DNA from: Cruorifilaria tuberocauda
Lineage: Eukaryota > Nematoda > Chromadorea > Rhabditida > Onchocercidae
Assembly: GCA_013365365.1 (NCBI GenBank)
Contig: JABVXU010000402.1
Location: 1-49,172 of the forward strand
Reading direction: 5' to 3'
Length of the DNA stretch: 49,172 bases
Part shown: piece after piece, positions 22,216-33,356 of the stretch
How positions within the stretch are numbered: position 1 is the first letter of the stretch
Layout of the letters: each line of letters begins with the position of its first letter
Made by a program: the position numbers and the translations under genes
The notes under the pieces: generated by a model
Seen by the model: only the letters and a program-made list of their open reading frames with translations
Told to the model about the DNA's origin: nothing
Databases searched by the model: none

Positions 22216-24360
22216 ATATTAAGCAAAATAATTGAATTTTGATATAGAAAAGTGATAAAATAAAGATTTACCCTTGTCTTTTCAGCAATCTTAAAATAAC
22301 CATTTGATATAGTAAATGAAAAATTCATTCATTTAAATTAAATTTTAATTTTTTTTTAACAAAAATTCATGGATTAAATTACATTAAATAATCGAGCAAA
22401 GATATTGGGAATAAATTTATCTTTTGTTTTTTCTTTTTTCAAACTTATAATTGGCATGCAATTAATAATTGATAACGAATTTAAGTTCTATTTTATAATT
22501 TATTTCAAAAACAGAACTAATCGTCATGGGAATGATTGATTATTTTTAATCATAAATAATCAATCTCCTATTTAAAAAGACTTTTTTCCAATTTCGTATA
22601 ATTAAAAGCAAGCTTGAAATTTAATTATTCAATTTTTGCACGTCAGTATCACTTCAGTAACATTTCAGGTTTTTCTCCATTATTATTCCGTGAAATTTTA
22701 AAATTCGGGATTGATCTTAGAAATTATAGAACAGTAGAAGAAATAATAGAATAGAATTATAAGTAGGATTTCAATTATTGATATCGATTAAGAATAAATT
22801 TCAATTAATTAATGAAATGATTGATAATGATAAGATAATATTGATTAAGAATAAGTTTCAATTAATTAAACTAATAATGATAAGATGGAAGCAATCGTAA
22901 TTGTTAATTTTTTAAATATGTGATATTTCAGTATAGAAGTTGAAATTCACTGTTAACAAATCTTTTTTAATAGAACTGAGATGCAATAGATATCAGTGCT
23001 GATATGAAATTTGATGTTATGATAATTTAATTTAAATTGAAATTTAATTTATTGATGCAATTGAGATGGTTAAATTTTAGCTAAAATGTGAGTAAAAATT
23101 AAAAGATGAAATTTTGAATACTATTTTATTAATTTACTTATTCAATTATATATACTTTATTTGCAGGCGAAGAAATAATGAGGTAAAACAATTAATATTT
23201 TGATAGCATTTAAGAAGAAGACGAATTAGAATAATAAATTGTTCTAAATGTATACAACAACGACATAATTAATTGATTATGCAATTAATTAATGTAGAAA
23301 AACAATTCTGATTATTAGCATACCAAATAATTTGGTTAATGTTTTATTGCCATTGTACAAAATCAATGTGCCAATCAATATTCTTAGCAAATTAATTAAT
23401 TAATTGTATATATAATTTTAAGGTGAAAAAGAGATTTTGAATAAATTGAAATGTAAGCAATAATTAATTCAAAAAATTAAATGCTGTAAATTTTGTAATC
23501 ATAATAAAACTTTATGTTGTTATTCGCTTATTGTAATGGCTATCGTTAACTATTGTAATGGTAACTTAATAGATTATTGTAATAGCTATTTTAATTTAAC
23601 TGAGGTGATCATTTTTTAAATGCATTCTTATACTTATACGCTTATACGCTTATTGTAGTTGCTGTTATTGAGTTATTGTTGATTACTATCAGTAGTTTAT
23701 TTTATTGGTTATTGCTAATTTATACTTACAACAATTGCTACTGTAATACTGTATTAACACTGTAGTTACTATTATTGACCGATTACTACTGTCATTGACT
23801 GATTTGTAACGATAGTTTGATGCATTAATCATTGATAAGAAAAATGAAGAAATGGTTAGTGATAAAGTTAAAATAATCAATCATTTTACTGATCAATCGC
23901 TGTAATATTGATTGATTTCGTTTTGCTACTCGTTATATCATTTATTTTTATTTTCTCTTGCTAAGTTATTAAATTGATAAATTTTACAAAATAAACTTAT
24001 CAACCGGAAAAGTTTTCAATTTCAAGAAAATGAAAAAAAAAAGGAAAATTGATGAGAGGAAGAAAATTTCCAACAAAAATTTGAAAATATCAATTATTTG
24101 AATAATGATTAGGAAAAGGAATTTAAATCGATTAATTGAAAATCTGAAATGAAATAATCAAAAATATCAACGAATGTTTGAGAATAATAAATGAATCCTT
24201 GCTTAACTTACCTAAACTTACCGTAACTTAGCCATTGTGATACTACGGTAAATGACATTTGTGAATTTAAACATTTACAATGACAATAACTAGCATAAAG
24301 TGATAATTTAGTTTGATAACAATTCCGACTTTAAAATTTAACATATTTTTCTTTTTAAAA
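22216..24360. other. Gene-free AT-rich DNA
   Basis: No supported exon. A direct repeat of (T)AAGAATAA(A/G)TTTCAATTAATTAA..GATAATGATAAGAT(A/G) lies at 22788-22885. Positions 23520-23830 contain many TATTGTAATGG(C/T)TA-like elements. Confidence 0.55.
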
Positions 24361-24377
24361 AAAAGAGAAGAAAGGAA

Positions 24378-24485
24378 AAAGTTTAGATGAGAAAATCAAA
24401 GAAAAGTTTTGGAAAAATAATGAGAAAAATTAATGATAAAGAATCAGAGCTTGAAAATGATTTGAAATAGATAATGATGATAGGG

Positions 24486-24571
<86 letters not shown>

Positions 24572-24700
24572 TAAAAAGTTTAGATGAGAAAATAAGAGAA
24601 AATTTTTAGAAAAAAAAAACGAAATAATAAGAAAAATTAATGATAGAGAATCGGACGAGAAAATGATTTGATATAGATAATGATGATAATTGATAATGAT
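24378..24700. repeat. (TAA)n microsatellite between two copies of a roughly 110-bp repeat
   Basis: Positions 24491-24569 are a nearly perfect (TAA)n run of about 26 units. It is flanked by two copies of the same sequence: GTTTAGATGAGAAAAT..GAGAAAA..(A)AATGA(G/T)A at 24379-24478 and again at 24578-24690, both ending in AAAATGATTTGA(A/T)ATAGATAATGATGAT. The microsatellite therefore lies at the junction of a tandem duplication. Confidence 0.93.
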
Positions 24701-25015
24701 GATGTTGATTGATAATAATGTTGATTATTCGAAAAAGTTGTTAGAGAAGAAGAAATGAGAAGAAGGGATACGGTAGTTGTTTAAATACAACGAATAGGAT
24801 GGAAGTAATATTATCTGTGTCCGGTTGTTGTTGTGCTAGAAATTTCCGGGAAAGAGCAGGGGGCAGGAGAAGCAGGGGAAAGTATGTGATTGATATTCTT
24901 TAGGGAATAAAATGAGAAGTCAAAATGATAAGCTTCACGATTATATGGTAAGTAAATGATGTGTGTATTTTTAGATGAAGAAAAAAGGAAATCATTTTGA
25001 TGAAAATTTATTACA
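24701..25015. other. Gene-free segment with a G-rich patch
   Basis: Positions 24845-24882 (CCGGGAAAG..GCAGGGGGCAGG..GCAGGGG) are strikingly G-rich for this locus, with three G-runs of three or more plus a GG. This is near, but does not strictly meet, the four-tract G-quadruplex pattern. No exon was found. Confidence 0.5.
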
Positions 25016-25030
25016 GAGTAATATTTGTTA

Positions 25031-25064
<34 letters not shown>

Positions 25065-25210
25065 GGAGAAGAAGAAGAAGGAGATTACGGTGATTTTGAA
25101 ATTGTTAAAAAGTAAAAAGTAAGAGAGGAAAAGAGAGAAAGAAGGGAGAGGAAGAGAGGTAAAAGAGGAGTAAATGAGAAAGAGGAAAGAGAAAAAGATA
25201 AAAAGATGGG
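25016..25210. repeat. Polypurine (GA)n tract
   Basis: Almost every base on + from 25027 to 25200 is A or G: AGAGAGAG runs at 25031-25063, then GAAGAAGAAGAAGG and GAGAGAAAGAAGGGAGAGG. The mirror open frame on - is a Ser/Leu/Phe-rich shadow of this tract. Confidence 0.88.
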
Positions 25211-25580
25211 TGGATTTGATAAATGATGTTTCAATGAATGAATTCAATGGATTGGATAAAGGCTTTTTATCGTTTACCAAATTTGCATTTGCCATTTTAA
25301 GGCCTTAAAGAATTGTTACAATCATCAAAAGCTTTTAAAGAATAGCGCTTCGTTAACGTTTACTTCAAAACTAAGCTTACTTACTAAATAAGCAATTTTA
25401 GTTAGTAAAGCTTTTGAAGCTAAAAATATTAAAAAGATTTTCGATTTTCTTCTTCGTTAACTTTTTTTTTTTCTTGTTCACTTCCCTCCTTATTTGCTTA
25501 TTATTATCATTATCATCATCATCATTATCACTAACAATAATACAATCATTATCAGTGATTATTGTTGATGACAAGTAGCA

Positions 25581-25625
<45 letters not shown>

Positions 25626-26146
25626 AAAGAATGCTTCTAACTAACGAACTTATTTCAACGTTTAATGCTTATTTTTACTTTTAACTTATTTGTTAGTATG
25701 TCATCAACGAATATTCTATTGCTAATACTTTTCCTTTCTCCTTAACTTTTTCCTTTTTCCTTTTTGCATTTATGAATATTTGAAAAATGTTCCTAAAGTT
25801 ATCTTAAACAATTTATCGCAAATTTAACCTTTCATGCATTTTCCCTTCTTCCCCTCTTCCTCCTCATCCCTCGAATTTCCTCTCTTTTTATCGCGAACCT
25901 CATTAATGGCGATTTTTTTCTTCTTTGCATTCATTTACTGAAATAACACTGATTATCACTATATTGTTATCATTATTATTCGTTATCGTTTAGTTAATCA
26001 TCATATTAATCATCGTTACTATTGTTATTCATATAATATGTTAAGATTATTTTGTTGAAATTGGAAAATAGCTAATTTACGTTCAGTTAAAAAAAAAAAA
26101 AGACGATAAAGAAGTTACGTATTACTTACTAATTATTTGACGTAAA
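25211..26146. other. Immediate upstream region of lim-4, with GA microsatellite
   Basis: A perfect (GA)n run lies at about 25583-25618. The rest is AT-rich, with TATCAT runs at 25500-25530 and 25955-26010. An in-frame TGA (26138-26140) precedes the lim-4 start codon. No TATA box or trans-splice site could be assigned with confidence. Confidence 0.55.
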
Positions 26147-26962
26147 ATGGAAATTCATCATCGATTATACGAGAAATCGATTAATTATAATACTAGTGCT
26201 ACTATTATTACTACTGATGATCTTATACCAGTACTTTATGATACCAATGATACAACAACAACAGGAATTCCGGAAAATAGTAATTTTGCCGTATCATCAT
26301 CATTAATGAATAATCCTGATACATTTATATCGCTTCATGATCATACTCCTACTAGTACTACTACTACAACAATAACAACAAAAACAACAACAACAACAAC
26401 AATAATAAATGAATTTCCCAGTTACAGTAATACTTCTTCAATCGATTTACTTCATAATCATCATCATCATCATCATCATCATCAACAATCAGTAATAACA
26501 ACAACAAATTTATCACTTGATTTAACTGCCAATGCTATCGCATCAAAACCAATTTCTGAAATAAATAATGAAATAAAAAATAATGATTTAACTACTAACA
26601 ATCATTATCATCATTATCATCATCATCATCATCATCATCATAATCATCATCATCATCGACATCAACAACATCATCAATATCAACAACAACAACAATCTCG
26701 ACGAACATTATCAATACAAAATACGGAAGATAGTATTTGTGCAATTGCTGATACATTAACAAATGATTCATTACAAAATTCAGATCAAATAAACAATACA
26801 ACAATGATTATTACGCCTAATAGAACTATCAATAATAGTAGTAATAGTAGTATTAGCAATGAAGATGATAGTATTATTTGTAGTAGTAGTAATGATAGTA
26901 ATAATTGTAATTGTGGAATAACAACAATAGCTACAACAATAACAACAACAACGCCAACAACG

Positions 26963-27003
<41 letters not shown>

Positions 27004-28875
27004 AACAGCAACAGTAACAGCAAATAATGAATCTAATTTTTCAAAGGTGCTTTATTTTCATTCTTCATTCTTTTCTTACAATCTTTTTTCTTTCTTTCTA
27101 TTATTTATAATATAATAAAGATTTTTAAAATGCTTTAATCAAAATTTAAAAAAAAGCATTATGATAATTTATTCGTCAAAAAAATCTTATTTGCTTAATT
27201 TTTAAATTTTGATTTATTTAATTTACATATCTGATTATAAAGAATTTTTCTCATTTCATTTATTTATTAGAATTTTTAGACATAAACTTAAACTTGTTCA
27301 GAACTTTTTTGTAGAAGTAAATAACAAAAAGTAACATTAAGGTAAAAATTAAGGTAAAAGTAAATTAAAGAAATAGAATTTTAACTAAGACAAATAGTTA
27401 AATTTGAATTTTTCAAAAATTAAAACAAACTATCGTCTATTTATCAATATTTTTACCATGAATTTGGATTAGTTGAGAATGAAATTATCGTCTTTTTTTT
27501 GGAGTAAGTAGCAACAATTAATTAATATTAAGTTAAAAATTAAGGTAAAAGTAAATTTAGAAAATAAAATTTTAACTAAGATAAATAGTTAAGGTTGACA
27601 TTTTCATAAATTAAAACGGTTTTTTTAAATAAAAGTAAGTTAATCTGAATATTTTATTAGATAAGTTGACATTGTACAGAGATGATAAAAGATGATAAGA
27701 GTTAATCAATTATCATATATCGATTACTCATTACAGTTTTACAGTGTACGATTACGATATACGAGCGTAGTTTAACTATGAAAATTAAAAGCATGAAGAA
27801 ATTACTGGAAAAAATAATAATATTTATTTGTAATATTATGATGATCATTGTTTTTGATCAAATTGAACGAACAATATTTCGTCAGGTAGAATATAAATTA
27901 AGCTTAACAGTAATTAAAAAAAAAATGAATTAGGCGAAGATTCTCAAATAACTGCTTAATTCGAATAATAATAAGCTTAAGAAGTATAACTTTAATTATC
28001 AAATAATCATTTTATCTTATCAGCATACCTTACTACTTACTTAAAATTGTTATGATACTAAAAATCAAACGGTAAAAAATGAAAAAAAAACCTAAAAGAC
28101 ATTTCCTCGCCTTTCGTAACAATCAAGTATTATTGAGTATTATAATTTAAGTATTATAATTAAGTAATATAAGATTATTCATTAAAAACGATTTTGAAAT
28201 TTTCAAATTTCAATTTTTCAAACTTTAATATAAAACTATTTCTACAAAATTTCATCTTTTCAAATTTCATTCATTACAAATTATTTATCTTAATGATAAT
28301 TTTAAATTATCAGAGAATTCTGATTAATTATAAATAATTCATTGGAAATTTTGAACTTTTTAAACTTTCACTTATTTCAAAACTATCAAAATGCACGTAA
28401 AAATCTAAAATTTTTAAATTTCATTAAATTTAAAAAGAGGCAAGAAAGGATGAAAGAAAATGAAACTATATGAAATACACAAATTAGTATTAATTATTTA
28501 GCATTAATTAATTTTAATTTTACAGTTCAAATTGGAAATATGCTCATCATGTTCAGAGTTTATCTTTGATCAAACATTACTTACTGTTAATTCACGATTT
28601 TGGCATATTAATTGTTTGAAATGCTCGCAATGCTCGATTTTATTGGAGCAGTATTCGTCATGTTTTGTTAAAGATGATCATTTCTTTTGCATACAATGCT
28701 ATAATAGGTTAGTTATTTTAATTAATTTTTTTCCTTATCAATTATTACTTATTGTTTATTTGTCATTCATTCTTCAAAATATATCTTTAAAAATACCAAA
28801 AATGATTTTACCCTTTTGTTATTGATATTGTTATTGCTATTATTGTTGCTGCTATAGTTGCTGTTGTTGTGTTCG

Positions 28876-28907
<32 letters not shown>

Positions 28908-31900
28908 GCTACTTTAGTTACTTATTGTTATTGTGACTGATGTTGTTAATGTTGTTCCTATCATTTTTATTGTTTTGTTAGTATTGCAAATTTGATATGT
29001 GAACATTTTATGATTATGAATTTTCCAAGGAATATTCAATAGTAATAGCTAAATAGAAATCAATATTTTAAAATAATTTTTCATTAATTTACTTTTCATT
29101 CTATTTAACATTTATGATTTAATTGGTATTTAAGGTTAACGAATTATAAGGTTAATTAAAACTGATAGATAATTTATTCCCGGTATTTCCTAATTACTTT
29201 ATTTATTTTCCGGAAAATTTCTCTCATAATTTCTTGATTTGCAAATTATATATTTCTCTTTATGCGGAATTAAATAAATTTTTATCTTACATGCATGCTT
29301 ATTTTTAAAACTATTTTAAAATTCTCTAAACTTCTTCTCTGAACCTGTAGAAAAAGAGAAGAAATAAATAAATTTGCAAATGAACTTATACTGAATTTCG
29401 ATAATTAATTAATTCAAAAAATTGAAAGTTTAATTTATTTAATTTTTAAGCTAGCAATTGAATATTTCCCTCACTTGAGATTCATTTTTAAAAACATTCA
29501 AATAAATTAACTCTTCAATTTCATTCATTTATCAGTTACTGTAGTTTTTCAGACAAATCTTTCCTCTCTTTTCTGATAATTCTTATCAGTTTCCATACTT
29601 ACTTCATTTATCTAACTAATGAAATGAGTTAATAGCAAATTGACAATAATAAATAATATGCGTAATCAAAAATAAGTTATCCTACTACTATTTCATTTAC
29701 TGATTATATTCTGATCAGATTTAAGTAGTAGTAGTAGTAAGAGGTTTAAATCTTGGATTACTCTGGAATATAGGACATCTGCCCAATCATCCTCTCTCTC
29801 TCTCCCTCCCTCTCTCTCTCTCTCTCTCTCTCAAATATTCCGAGATTGGAAATATCAATTGAAAAAAACCAAAGATTACGATGATGTAACAAGCTTATTG
29901 TTAATTGTTAACTATTACATTTTATCCAATCGTTGCCCACTCCTCTCCTCACTTTCCTATCAAGCTAACAATCGTTGTAAATTAAACTTAAATTTCGAAT
30001 GATACGAAGAAGATAGCTTAATAAAAACTTTTTTACGTACAAAATTGTTAGCTAAAATTTGAAAATTTTTATAAAAATTTTGAAAAAAAAAATTGCGAAA
30101 TACAATTGAATTTTTATTTCCTTCATACTATAAATAATAATTATTTTTAAAATTTTACTCAAAATTATACCAATTTAAGTGTTTAATTTCAAGTATAAAT
30201 AAGTATTTAGGTATTCTCAAATACTTTATAATCCAAAAAAAGTTTATATTCAATTTTTTTTCCATTAATTTCTTTGTTCCAGTTTAGTAGGTTATTTCAT
30301 TTTCGAAAATTTAAAATTCATGTTTCATATATTCAAAAATTTAAAATTTAATAATTTGAATTTACAAGTATCATCCAAGCAGAGTATTAGTGATATTTGG
30401 TTTTAATTGAATGATGATATTTGATTTGATTGATTAATAGTAGTGATAATAATGATAATATTTAGCATTAGAACACTGCAAAATTCAATTCGTATTCAAA
30501 TATTAGTATTTCATGCTATGAAGTATTCAAATTAATTTAAATTTAAAAATTAATAAATTATTATAAATAGAATTTCTGATAATTAATTAATTAGCGAAGC
30601 ATTTGTTACAGTATTCTTAATTCCGATTGTGATACAGAAAAACTAAAAAATTACCCAAAAATGTAAAGCTGCAAAAAAATTTATCTATTTTTAGTTGATT
30701 GCTTATCAAATAATCAATTTTATCAGACATATCTGTAAGCATTGCTCAGTAACTAAGTATTACTTAGTAATTAGTCAAGTTACTCTTGAAAATCTCTACT
30801 TGAAAAGTATGAAAATCTTATCTGTACTTTATATAAACACTCTATGCACAATAAATTACTTTTTATAAAATTCAATTAAATAAAAAGTTTTGTTGGAAAT
30901 TTTAAGTTTTCATAATTTAATCTAACAATTAATAATTTAAAAATCTACAAATTACATTAATTAAAATTATCACTAATTAGCAAGAATAATTTCAGACGAT
31001 TTGGAACAAAATGTTCATCGTGTCAACGTTTAATTCATGCAACTGATTGGGTAAGACGTGCACGAAATTTTGTTTATCATATTGCATGCTTTGCATGCGA
31101 TCAATGCAAACGACAGTTAAGTACAGGAGAAGAATTTGCATTACAAAATTGTCGATTACTCTGCAAACAACATTATATGGAATTAATTGAAGGAGAATGT
31201 GGTATAATTATTAATTTTAATAAATTTCTAAATTAATAAATTATTATAAATTTAAATTAAATATATAAAATATAAGTATTAATAAACAAATGGATAAAAA
31301 TAAATAAATAAAAATGAATAGAAATAAATTAATAAATATAAATTAAAAAAACAAAATATAAATATAAATAAATGAATAAAAATGAATGTAAATAAGTAAA
31401 TAAATATGAATAAATAAATAGATCTGAATTAAAAATATAAAATATAAATTTAAATAAATATAAATAAGTAAATATAAACAAATACGAATAAATAAATAAA
31501 AATAAATATAAATGAATAAATTAATTATTTAATTGACTAATTAATTAAATAAACAAATAATTGAAAGTGATTAATTAGAATTTTTCCTTCTATTAATTGT
31601 ATTTTATTCTTTTTTTCTATTTAAAAATTATTATATTACTCAAAATTCGTTTCTATTATATATATTTCTTTCTTTTTTTTTGAAAAAAGTCTTAAATAAA
31701 ATAAATTATTTCAAGACAACAAAAAGCTAAAATAATTATCATCATCTATAATTAATTAATTAATTAATTTAGGACAACAAAAAGCTAAAACAAAACGTGT
31801 ACGAACAACATTTGCGGAAGAACAATTAGCCGTTTTACAAACACATTTTCAAATTGATAGTAATCCGGATGGTGCTGATTTAGAACGAATTGCTATAATG

Positions 31901-32735
31901 ACTGGTTTAAGTAAACGTGTTACACAAGTTTGGTTTCAGGTAAACCATTCTTTTAATTCTATTATTTCATTTCTCTTTAGAAAAAAAAAATGAATTATTA
32001 ATTTTCCTATTATTATCTTTTTACCCATTGATAATATCATTATTATCATTTTTATCAGCAAAGAAACGAACAAGTATAATAAATTATAGAATTCAAGAGC
32101 ACGTCAAAAGAAATATCAAGGTAGTAAAAAGAATCGTACTAGTCATAATAGCAACAATAGTGGACGTTCATCAACCGATCCGTGTAGTACGCCAAAAAGT
32201 CCAAGTGGTGATAGCATTGATGGAATGATTTTTCCGACATCCGTTTTAACTAGGTTTTTCTTTTTTTCCTTCACGAATTTCTTCGTTTGATAAATCTGAA
32301 AGGTTGGAGGAGATTAAGCTGAAGATGAAGCTTATTCGAATTTTTTTGAATTAAAAGAAAAAAATTCAAAAACTTTCATTTCATGAAATTTCCACGCAAT
32401 TTAGGAAATTTGAATTTCTACGGTATTCAGCAATAAAAGATATTTAACCTCAAGAAGAAAAATAAGTTAAGTTAAAGTTATTCTAACTAAATTTAAATTC
32501 GTTAAATTCAATCAGGAAAAGAAATAAGCAGTTATTTAATCCTAAAACATCTTTTATTACTGCATACTTTAAATGTATTTTGAATTTTGATTTCTAAAAT
32601 TTTCCACTTATTTCATCTTTTCTTATTTGCTAATATAATTTTATTGTTTTAAAAAAAAAAGCATTTTCAAATTTCAGTGTGGAAGATACGATGATTGCTG
32701 CAGAGCAGCAAACAATTCCAGCAGGTCTCACATGA
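26147..32735 (+). CDS. lim-4: LIM-homeobox transcription factor, LIM-4 / LHX6-LHX8 class
   Basis: Predicted nuclear DNA-binding regulator of 558 residues. Exons: 26147-27046, 28526-28707, 30996-31201, 31773-31939, 32090-32253 and 32678-32735; all junctions are GT-AG and in phase. Residues 1-300 (exon 1) are low complexity, with His runs (about 105-115 and 155-175), Gln runs and a long Thr run near 270-290. LIM1 has C306, C309, H327, C330, C333, C336, C355, C358; LIM2 has C367, C370, H389, C392, C395, C398, C417, H420. The homeodomain spans about 436-495, with TGLSKRV, VWFQ and NSRARQKK. The LIM2 words TDWVRRA and [10 protein letters not shown] and the NPD-L..TGLS-RV-QVWFQN-RAR-KK pattern are typical of LHX6/LHX8 and nematode LIM-4, which specify neuron identity. 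The start is fixed by an upstream in-frame TGA. AATAAA lies at 32781-32786. Exon 1 is the least certain part: its donor (GTGCTT) is weak and the region is repeat-like. Confidence 0.9.
28840..28925. repeat. (TTG)n / GTT trinucleotide microsatellite in lim-4 intron 2
   Basis: GTTGTTGTTGTTGTTGTT-type repeats with a few interruptions occupy about 28856-28912, within the 2.3-kb second intron. The rest of this intron (28708-30995) is AT-rich with no other exon seen. Confidence 0.92.
29790..29834. repeat. (CT)n microsatellite in lim-4 intron 2
   Basis: CTCTCTCTCTCTCCCTCCCTCTCTCTCTC-type run on the sense strand of the intron, a polypyrimidine tract not followed by a usable in-phase exon. Confidence 0.92.
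31233..31560. repeat. AAATAAATATAAAT-type low-complexity tract in lim-4 intron 3
   Basis: About 330 bp of near-continuous A/T tetranucleotide and hexanucleotide variants (AAATATAAAT, GAATAAATAAAT) fill the third intron. Confidence 0.88.
31715..31790 (+). repeat. 18-bp duplicated intron/exon boundary before the homeobox exon
   Basis: The first 18 bases of lim-4 exon 4 (GACAACAAAAAGCTAAAA, 31773-31790) occur identically in the upstream intron at 31715-31732, 58 bp earlier, also directly after pyrimidine-rich DNA (TTATTTCAA). The upstream copy then runs into AT-rich sequence with an early TAA in the exon frame, so it cannot replace the real exon. It offers a possible decoy acceptor. Confidence 0.9.
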
Positions 32736-33356
32736 ATTTCAATCAGAATAATTATTATTTAAGATGAAATCAGTATTTGAAATAAATTATGCTTTCGTGA
32801 AAGTTAATCTTAAGTCAAAATCATATTTTAAGCAAAAAAAAATGTTGTGATTTTTGATAACTATCGTAGGTGATATAATTCCCGGAAGTGATATAGAATA
32901 GATCTTCAAAGTTCTAATTGATTAACGCGGAAGCAAAAGTCCTTAGTATTATTTTTAAACTTTATTTCATTACAACAAATACAAAATCTGAAAAAGTAAC
33001 AAAAAATAAAATGATATCTTATGCTTTCTTCAAATGTTAATTTATCACTTTGTGACTTTGATATGTATATAACTGATATGTTTCTAACAGATATATAAAT
33101 ATCCATTAACAATCTGTAACGGTGTTCAAATATAGTTTAAAATAAAAAAGTTTTCGAGTTTTAGTTGCTTTCTGCTTATAATGAAATTGAAATTGGTAAT
33201 ATCGTAAAGCATCTTCGAAACATTAACTGATAAATAGAATTGAAAATGAACATAAATTAAGATTAAGATAAATGCAAAATGGATTAAATGAATGAGACAT
33301 GCTCTTATTAAAGCGAACAATCCATGAGATCGTACAACAAAAGGCACCTAAACATT
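32736..33356. other. Convergent 3' intergenic region between lim-4 and rfc-4
   Basis: This region holds the 3' UTRs of two genes that face each other. A + strand AATAAA lies 46 bases past the lim-4 stop (32781-32786). A - strand AATAAA for rfc-4 is available at 32961-32966 (read as TTTATT on +). Short open frames on the - strand (32906-33112 and 33126-33347) have no motif and are not called. Confidence 0.65.

Noticed and set aside
1..26000. CRISPR-like arrays (regular repeats at 2569-2860 and 8600-8862)
   Set aside because: There are no unique spacers: the units are contiguous minisatellite copies, and the genes are clearly eukaryotic with introns.
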